Assembly (NCBI GenBank): GCA_945227095.1
Contig: CALYOC010000036.1
Location: 1 to 6,856 of the forward strand
DNA length: 6,856 bases
From: an uncultured Clostridia bacterium
GTDB taxonomy: Bacteria; Bacillota; Clostridia; Oscillospirales; Acutalibacteraceae
Direction: 5' to 3'
Part shown: positions 1 to 4,225 of the stretch, one piece after another
How the letters are laid out: each line of letters starts with the position of its first letter
Position numbering within the stretch: the first letter of the stretch is position 1
Position numbers and translations under genes: made by a program
Notes under the pieces: generated by a model
Databases searched by the model: none
Seen by the model: the letters and a program-made list of their open reading frames with translations, nothing else
What the model was told of the DNA's origin: nothing

Positions 1-1928
1 ACATCTCCGCACAGTAGTCTGTCCATCGGATGAGGGGAGCACATATCCCGCTTTATCTCCTCGCAGCACCTGAGCTGGTCGTCTGTTTCCACATACGGGA
101 AATGTGCTTCAAAGTCGCTTTGCAATTCATCGTCTTCGCGGAATGAATACCCCTTTATCTTCATTCTCTTGGAGTAGAGGTCGATTAGCTCCTTTGCCAT
201 ATTTCGCGCGTTCGCCTTTGCCCTTGTGCGCGCTTTTTGCCACTCCTTGCCGCCGAGGGAGTTGATTTTTACCCGCGGGTTTTCACCGCCGCCGATATAT
301 TTTGAAACGAGGTCAAGCTGTGTGACGGGGACATAGAGAGTGTCCCCTTTTGCATATGTAATTTTGATATAATCCTTTGTTACATTGCCCTGTTGGAGCG
401 GCACTACACCGGCGAAAATTCCTATTCCGTGAACGGAGTGAACAATGTAGTCGCCGGGATGAATTTCTTCAAGGGAATTTATTATCTCCGCCTTTTTTCT
501 CTTTTTGCGGTAGACCTTGCCCGTCTTTTGCTTATTTCTTCCCTCGGACACAAGCGCGAATCCCGCTTCGGGGAAGGTGTATGAGGCGGACAGAGTGCCG
601 CAGATGATATTTACCGCGCCCGGTGTAAATTTTTCGGGTATTTTTTCGTAATATATGCATCTGACGGCGTTTGATTGCAGGTCGTTAAAGAGTGCTTTTG
701 CGTTTTTTTGCGTTCCCGCGGCAAGGACTGCGGTTTTCCCCGTCTGCGTGAGTGGATATATTTCGTCCGTTAGAGCGGCGAGCGAGCCGTCCCAGAGGGA
801 GTGAGAAGCGGCGGTCACATTGTAGTAATCCTTTACCGGTGTGTCAAAGCTTCCCCTTGTGAAATTGTCAAGGTATATGGTGGGAAAACTTTCGTAAACG
901 GAAAACAGTTCGCTCAATGTCAGCGCGTATCTGTCAAGTCCTTTGCTGAGCAGACCGCTCTCAAACGCTCCCTTTAGTTCGGCTTTGTAAAGACCTTCCG
1001 CCGCTTTTGCGCCGTTTTTTACATCCAAGCTCTCCGCGACAAATAACAGTCCGTCGGGTAGATAGTCAAAAAGCGTGGCAGGGCTTTCATATGCCACAGG
1101 GAAATATCTGTCCGTGTCGCGAAGTACCGCGCCGCTCTCCAAAAGGTAGATGTCTTTTAACAGCTTTTCCCTCGGGCGTTCCTTTCGTGTGCGTTTGAGC
1201 AGAGCCTTGAGTTTTTGAGTCAGCTCCGCGTTGCTTGCAAAAAGCGTTTCTTTTACCGGATAAATATCCGCCGTGGATACCCTGTTTGTCCTGCGCTGGT
1301 CCTCGGTGCTGAAATACGAAACGGTGTCAATTTCATCGCCCCAGAATTCGAGTCTTAACGGCTCGTCGTGGGCGGGTGAATATATGTCGAAAATACCGCC
1401 GCGCACGGAGAATTGACCGACTCCTTCGACAAGGTCGGCGTTTGTATATCCCGCTCCGAGCAGACGCTGTGCGAGAGCTTCGGGCGAAATTTGAGTTCCT
1501 TCGGAAATTGTGAGGGTGTTTTCACGAAGCTTTTGTGCCGGCAAGGTCAGGCTCAGCGCGCCCGCCGCAGAGGTGACGACAAAATTTACCTTGCCCTCGA
1601 GTATTTTTGAAAGCACGCCGATTCTCTGCTGCTCATATTCTCCCGAACGGCTTTCAAAGTCACCGAACCTGATGTCCTTTTCGGGGAAAAATACCGCCGA
1701 TGAGTACATTGTGTTCAGGTCGGAGACTAATTTGAGTGCGCTCGCGCTGTCGCGAGTGATAATAATTGCCCTTTTGCCCGTCTGTTCGCACACCGCGCCC
1801 GCGAAATGCGCCTTGTGAACGGGCGAAAGCCCGGTTATGCCGAGGGGGTACAGGTTGCCTGTTATATCCTCGCAAACCGAGCGGAATGCTTTTAAATTCT
1901 GTTTTAGAATATATGTAAATGCGTTCAT
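1..1928 (-). CDS. mfd: Transcription-repair coupling factor Mfd, N-terminal part (truncated by the window edge)
   Basis: Mfd is a DNA translocase that binds RNA polymerase stalled at lesions, pushes it off the template and recruits UvrA. I translated the reverse strand from the ATG at 1928 and found 642 complete codons with no stop or frameshift. The UvrB-like module comes first: GITGLSPVHKAHFAGAV at 30-45 sits where UvrB has its P-loop, but without the GKT, as is normal for Mfd. GQFSVRGGIFDIY is at 171-183 and EFWGDEID at 194-201. A lysine/arginine-rich linker (466-479) precedes the RNA-polymerase-interacting domain (about 486-550), with VHSVHGIGIFAG and TYAKGDTLYVPV. The helical linker WQKARTRAKANARNMAKEL (563-581) leads into the translocase module with T615-Q618. 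The window ends at MDRLLCGD (635-642), just before Walker A; the next two bases, GT, fit the expected valine. Full-length relatives run about 1150 residues, so the motor is off-window. It is last of three genes in the operon. No Shine-Dalgarno precedes its ATG. The identification is very secure. Confidence 0.97.
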   Translation of the reverse strand, partial: MNAFTYILKQNLKAFRSVCEDITGNLYPLGITGLSPVHKAHFAGAVCEQTGKRAIIITRDSASALKLVSDLNTMYSSAVFFPEKDIRFGDFESRSGEYEQQRIGVLSKILEGKVNFVVTSAAGALSLTLPAQKLRENTLTISEGTQISPEALAQRLLGAGYTNADLVEGVGQFSVRGGIFDIYSPAHDEPLRLEFWGDEIDTVSYFSTEDQRRTNRVSTADIYPVKETLFASNAELTQKLKALLKRTRKERPREKLLKDIYLLESGAVLRDTDRYFPVAYESPATLFDYLPDGLLFVAESLDVKNGAKAAEGLYKAELKGAFESGLLSKGLDRYALTLSELFSVYESFPTIYLDNFTRGSFDTPVKDYYNVTAASHSLWDGSLAALTDEIYPLTQTGKTAVLAAGTQKNAKALFNDLQSNAVRCIYYEKIPEKFTPGAVNIICGTLSASYTFPEAGFALVSEGRNKQKTGKVYRKKRKKAEIINSLEEIHPGDYIVHSVHGIGIFAGVVPLQQGNVTKDYIKITYAKGDTLYVPVTQLDLVSKYIGGGENPRVKINSLGGKEWQKARTRAKANARNMAKELIDLYSKRMKIKGYSFREDDELQSDFEAHFPYVETDDQLRCCEEIKRDMCSPHPMDRLLCGD

Positions 1929-1954
1929 AGCATATTGAATCGGGGGCGGAAAAC

Positions 1955-2575
1955 TCAGTTGAATCTGTTCATCGCTTCGTCGGTTTTTCCTGAAACTATG
2001 AGCTTTGCGGCGTGCACGCTGTTCTCAAGCGCCTGTGACAGCGCCGCCTGTTCGGACTCAAAGAACCTGCTGAGCACCCAGCGTGCGAGGTCGAAGTCCG
2101 GGTGTGGTTTTTGACCTATTCCCACCTTGATTCGAGGAAATTGAGATGAGTTTAACTGCGTTATAATGCTTTTTATACCGTTGTGGCCGCCGTCGCTGCC
2201 CTTTCGCTTAATTCGTATATCGCCCACGCCTAAATTTATATCATCGAATATTATAACTATATTTGACGGGGGGATTTTGTAGAATCTCGCCGCTTCGGAA
2301 ACGGCGACACCCGAATTGTTCATAAGGGTAACCGGCTTCATAAGAAGGCATTTTTTCCCCTCTATGCAAGCCGTGGCGCACATGGCGTGAAATTTCTCTT
2401 TAAATACCGGCGCGCCGAGCGAATCGGCAAGTCTGTCCACGGCGAGAAATCCTGCGTTGTGCCGCGTGTTTTCGTACGAGCTGCCGACATTTCCGAGCCC
2501 GGCAATAATCCATTCCGGAGTGCCTGACGAGCCGCCGGTGTGAGAGATTTTTTTAAAAAGTTCGTCTAAATTCAT
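1955..2575 (-). CDS. pth: Peptidyl-tRNA hydrolase (Pth family), 206 aa
   Basis: Pth cleaves the ester bond in peptidyl-tRNAs released prematurely from ribosomes, freeing tRNA for reuse in the cytoplasm. The sequence shows the family signature GLGNVGSSYENTRHNAGF at 26-43, with N29 and H39 matching the substrate-binding asparagine and catalytic histidine (N10 and H20 in E. coli). KPVTLMNNSG (80-89) supplies N86, FDDINL (110-115) supplies D111, and GSDGGHNGIKSI (126-137) supplies H131 and N132; all the expected active-site residues are present. The enzyme carries about 20 extra residues before the first beta strand (WIIAGLGN starts at 22), which accounts for its being longer than the 194-residue E. 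coli protein. This start is preferred because it follows a weak AAGG and there is no other ATG before residue 65. V30 replaces the usual proline of GLGNPG. It lies 11 bases after the glmU stop and 26 bases before mfd, so co-transcription is very likely. Confidence 0.97.
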   Translation of the reverse strand: MNLDELFKKISHTGGSSGTPEWIIAGLGNVGSSYENTRHNAGFLAVDRLADSLGAPVFKEKFHAMCATACIEGKKCLLMKPVTLMNNSGVAVSEAARFYKIPPSNIVIIFDDINLGVGDIRIKRKGSDGGHNGIKSIITQLNSSQFPRIKVGIGQKPHPDFDLARWVLSRFFESEQAALSQALENSVHAAKLIVSGKTDEAMNRFN

Positions 2576-2579
2576 ATCG

Positions 2580-2584
2580 CCTTA
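2580..2584 (-). promoter_or_regulatory. Weak ribosome-binding site of pth
   Basis: On the reverse strand this reads TAAGG, 4 bases before the ATG at 2575 and inside the 11-base gap after the glmU stop. The match and spacing are poorer than for glmU, so pth translation probably leans on ribosomes arriving from glmU. Confidence 0.55.
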
Positions 2585-2586
2585 AA

Positions 2587-3969
2587 TCAGTCCATATTCT
2601 TCAGGGGCTTATTTTTCTTTACCCAGCCCTCTTTGTTCTCCTGCCTTGAGCGGGCGATACTCAAAGTGTACGCAGGAACATCTTTTGTTATGGTTGAGCC
2701 CGCCGCGGTGTACGAATACTCTCCGAGATTGACAGGGGAGATGAGGTTTGTATTACAACCGATGAATGAATTGTCACCGATTTTTGTGCGGTGCTTATTC
2801 TTACCGTCATAGTTTACTGTGACACAACCGCAGCCCATATTGATATTCTTGCCCAAATCGCTGTCGCCGACATATGTGAGGTGGGATACCTTTGTTCCCT
2901 CTCCGATTGTGGAATTTTTGACCTCGACGAAATTTCCGCAGTGCACGGATTTTCCGATAACCGTGTTCGGACGCAGGTGGACAAACGGGCCGAGGTTGGC
3001 GTCCGCCTTGATGACGGAATCGTCCGCCTTAACATTGTCGAGCACGACTCTCTCCTCGACCGAGCAGTTTACAAGGTAAGAGTTGGGACCTATTACGCAG
3101 TCCTTTTTGATTGTCGTCTTGCCCAGGATAACCGTACCGGGCATTATTCTTGTATCGGGTGCTATCTTGACATCGGGGCCGATGATAACGCCCTCACTGC
3201 AAGGAATATCAACACCTGCGAGCATTTGCTTTTCAAGGAGCTTCATACGCAGCTTGTCGTTCAGGTAGAGAAGCTGGATTCTGTCGTTCGCACCGAGCAC
3301 AACATCTGCCGTGCTCGCGGTGAATGCGGCGGCGCGAAGCCCCTCCTTGATTGAGTTTTCAATGCAGTCGGTGAGGTAGTATTCCTTTTGCTTATTGTTA
3401 TTGTTAATTTTTGTAAGTGAGTCGAGAAGCACATCTACCTTGAACCAGTATGCGCCGGAGTTTACCTCGTTACAGTCCTTTTCGGAGGCGGAAGCGTCCT
3501 TTTCCTCGACTATTTTGCTGAGGAAGCCGCCCGCGTCCCTGATGATACGGCCGTAGCCGAAGGGGTTTTCAACCTTTGCGGAGACAACTGTCACATCGTT
3601 GGAATTTTTAATATGGTAATCGAGTGCGTCCTTTATTGTGCGGCTGTCCATAAGCGGACAGTCACCGTTGAGAATGAGGACGTTTGCTCCTGCGTGCCGC
3701 GCGATAAAATCGGTCGCCTGCATAACTGCGTGACCCGTGCCGAGCCTTTCCGACTGAAAAGCGGTTTCGGTTCTGCCTGCGAGATGTTCTTCGAGCATTT
3801 CGTGCAGGTGTCCGGTTACAACGCAAATATCCTTTATACCTGCGCCCTTTGCAGCGTCAATTGTCCAGTCAATCATAGGCTTGAACATAACTTCGCAAAG
3901 CGCCTTGGGCTTTGAAGATTTCATCCTTTTGCCTTGGCCGCCTGCCAAAATAAGAGAGCAATTATCCAT
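2587..3969 (-). CDS. glmU: Bifunctional UDP-N-acetylglucosamine pyrophosphorylase / glucosamine-1-phosphate N-acetyltransferase
   Basis: GlmU makes UDP-GlcNAc in two steps: acetylation of glucosamine-1-phosphate with acetyl-CoA, then uridylyl transfer from UTP. The product feeds peptidoglycan synthesis. The 460-residue length is normal. The N-terminal nucleotidyltransferase half shows LILAGGQGKRMKSSKPKAL (6-24), QSERLGTGHA (72-81), NGDCPL (101-106, with D103 as the metal ligand), NPFGYGRIIRD (135-145), VEEKDA (154-159), EVNSGAY (168-174) and GANDRIQL (226-233, N228). From about residue 250 the left-handed beta-helix of hexapeptide repeats begins; it contains the acetyltransferase site SHLTYVGD (362-369, with H363 and Y366 at the E. 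coli numbering) and NYDGKNK (386-392). The C-terminal tail KEGWVKKNKP is typical. It is first gene of the leftward operon, with its own promoter and a good TAGGAG ribosome-binding site 9 bases upstream. Both active sites look intact. Unlike many Bacillota, no prs follows it. Confidence 0.98.
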   Translation of the reverse strand: MDNCSLILAGGQGKRMKSSKPKALCEVMFKPMIDWTIDAAKGAGIKDICVVTGHLHEMLEEHLAGRTETAFQSERLGTGHAVMQATDFIARHAGANVLILNGDCPLMDSRTIKDALDYHIKNSNDVTVVSAKVENPFGYGRIIRDAGGFLSKIVEEKDASASEKDCNEVNSGAYWFKVDVLLDSLTKINNNNKQKEYYLTDCIENSIKEGLRAAAFTASTADVVLGANDRIQLLYLNDKLRMKLLEKQMLAGVDIPCSEGVIIGPDVKIAPDTRIMPGTVILGKTTIKKDCVIGPNSYLVNCSVEERVVLDNVKADDSVIKADANLGPFVHLRPNTVIGKSVHCGNFVEVKNSTIGEGTKVSHLTYVGDSDLGKNINMGCGCVTVNYDGKNKHRTKIGDNSFIGCNTNLISPVNLGEYSYTAAGSTITKDVPAYTLSIARSRQENKEGWVKKNKPLKNMD

Positions 3970-3978
3970 AATATAAAA

Positions 3979-3984
3979 CTCCTA
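3979..3984 (-). promoter_or_regulatory. Ribosome-binding site of glmU
   Basis: On the reverse strand this reads TAGGAG, 9 bases before the ATG at 3969. It supports the chosen glmU start, which also places the nucleotidyltransferase motif at the usual distance from the N-terminus. Confidence 0.88.
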
Positions 3985-3995
3985 TCTGCTTTTTT

Positions 3996-4004
3996 ATGCA
4001 AAAT
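3996..4004 (+). repeat. ATGCAAAAT, copy 1 of a direct 9-base repeat
   Basis: ATGCAAAAT occurs here, in the predicted glmU leader, and again at 4090-4098. Related AAAATGCAAT lies on the reverse strand at 4061-4070. It may be a protein-binding site, but A+T-rich DNA produces such repeats by chance. Confidence 0.4.
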
Positions 4005-4044
4005 AACGAAAAAAATTAAATATTTATATTCTTAAATTACAATT

Positions 4045-4073
4045 ATTATGCACTATTTCTATTGCATTTTCAA
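4045..4073 (-). promoter_or_regulatory. Predicted sigma-A-type promoter of the glmU-pth-mfd operon
   Basis: Read on the reverse strand, TTGAAA (4073 down to 4068) is a 4-of-6 -35 box, followed by a 17-base spacer and CATAAT (4050 down to 4045), a 5-of-6 -10 box. The predicted start is near 4038, giving a leader of about 70 bases before glmU. The -35 lies inside the spacer of the ppdK promoter and directly touches that promoter's -35 box. The surrounding DNA is A+T-rich, so other weak -10 matches exist, but this one has the best combined spacing. Confidence 0.6.
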
Positions 4074-4091
4074 CCTTTTTTTTGTTATAAT
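4062..4091 (+). promoter_or_regulatory. Predicted sigma-A-type promoter of ppdK
   Basis: TTGCAT at 4062-4067 serves as the -35 box (4 of 6 consensus). It is 18 bases from TATAAT at 4086-4091, a perfect -10 box. TG at 4083-4084 followed by one base makes this an extended -10. The predicted transcription start is near 4097-4099, leaving an untranslated leader of about 127 bases. A perfect -10 with TG fits a strongly expressed metabolic gene. The start site itself is inferred. Confidence 0.75.
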
Positions 4092-4098
4092 GCAAAAT
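4090..4098 (+). repeat. ATGCAAAAT, copy 2, at the ppdK transcription start
   Basis: This copy overlaps the last two bases of the ppdK -10 box and runs to the predicted transcription start. A protein bound here would block the ppdK promoter. It is identical to the copy at 3996-4004. Confidence 0.4.
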
Positions 4099-4225
4099 TG
4101 AGTGATAACACAATATATATTTCACGAAAAAGGTGAGATTTTTTCACAAGGACATGTTCCGGGTGATTTATGATTTATTTCGGTAAAAATTTTTAAGTTA
4201 ATATAAATAGTATGGAGGAAAGAAA
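4099..4225 (+). other. ppdK 5' untranslated leader with small alternative hairpins
   Basis: This is the predicted untranslated leader of ppdK. GTGA at 4133-4136 can pair with TCAC at 4122-4125 (7-base loop) or with TCAC at 4144-4147 (7-base loop). GAAAAA at 4126-4131 can also pair with TTTTTC at 4140-4145. GGA-CATGT-TCC at 4150-4160 and the palindrome TAAAAATTTTTA at 4184-4195 are further short inverted repeats. All stems are short and mostly A-U, and the layout matches no riboswitch class I know. Whether it has any regulatory function is unknown. Confidence 0.35.
4214..4218 (+). promoter_or_regulatory. Ribosome-binding site of ppdK
   Basis: GGAGG lies 7 bases before the ATG at 4226. It is a near-ideal Shine-Dalgarno sequence and spacing, and it fixes the ppdK start. 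The A-rich spacer AAAGAAA should keep the site unstructured, consistent with high expression. Confidence 0.92.

Larger units (their letters stand above)
3970..4225. other. Divergent A+T-rich intergenic region between glmU and ppdK
   Basis: This 256-base gap separates two genes transcribed away from each other and holds the only clear promoters in the window. It is much richer in A+T than the flanking genes. I see no coding potential, no tRNA-like fold and no strong GC-rich hairpin followed by a T run, so no intrinsic terminator is expected or found. It contains the ppdK promoter and a 127-base leader on the right, and the glmU promoter and a leader of about 70 bases on the left. ATGCAAAAT occurs twice. 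Confidence 0.85.

Noticed and set aside
377..1818. Several forward-strand open frames of 60-100 codons at 377-607, 1007-1198, 1413-1610 and 1510-1818
   Set aside because: They lie opposite mfd, whose frame I followed without interruption over the whole stretch; they are shadows.
1..1928. Possible frameshifted or degraded mfd, since no complete frame is present
   Set aside because: Translation from 1928 to 3 is continuous and keeps the motifs in order. The gene is simply cut by the window edge before Walker A.
2791..3354. A 187-codon forward open frame within glmU
   Set aside because: It is antisense to the beta-helix half of GlmU, lacks a clear ribosome-binding site, and its product is not recognisable.
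4150..4160. GGACATGTTCC as an operator palindrome
   Set aside because: Only a 3-base stem is symmetric around a 5-base centre, and no second copy occurs nearby.
4184..4195. TAAAAATTTTTA as a possible terminator or attenuator
   Set aside because: It is a perfect but all A/T palindrome with no loop and no GC-rich stem, so it would not form a stable terminator hairpin.
4099..4225. A known riboswitch or T-box in the ppdK leader
   Set aside because: I found none of the conserved cores I would expect (for example a T-box TGGN motif with an upstream specifier stem, or a GC-rich aptamer). The leader is too A+T-rich for typical aptamers.
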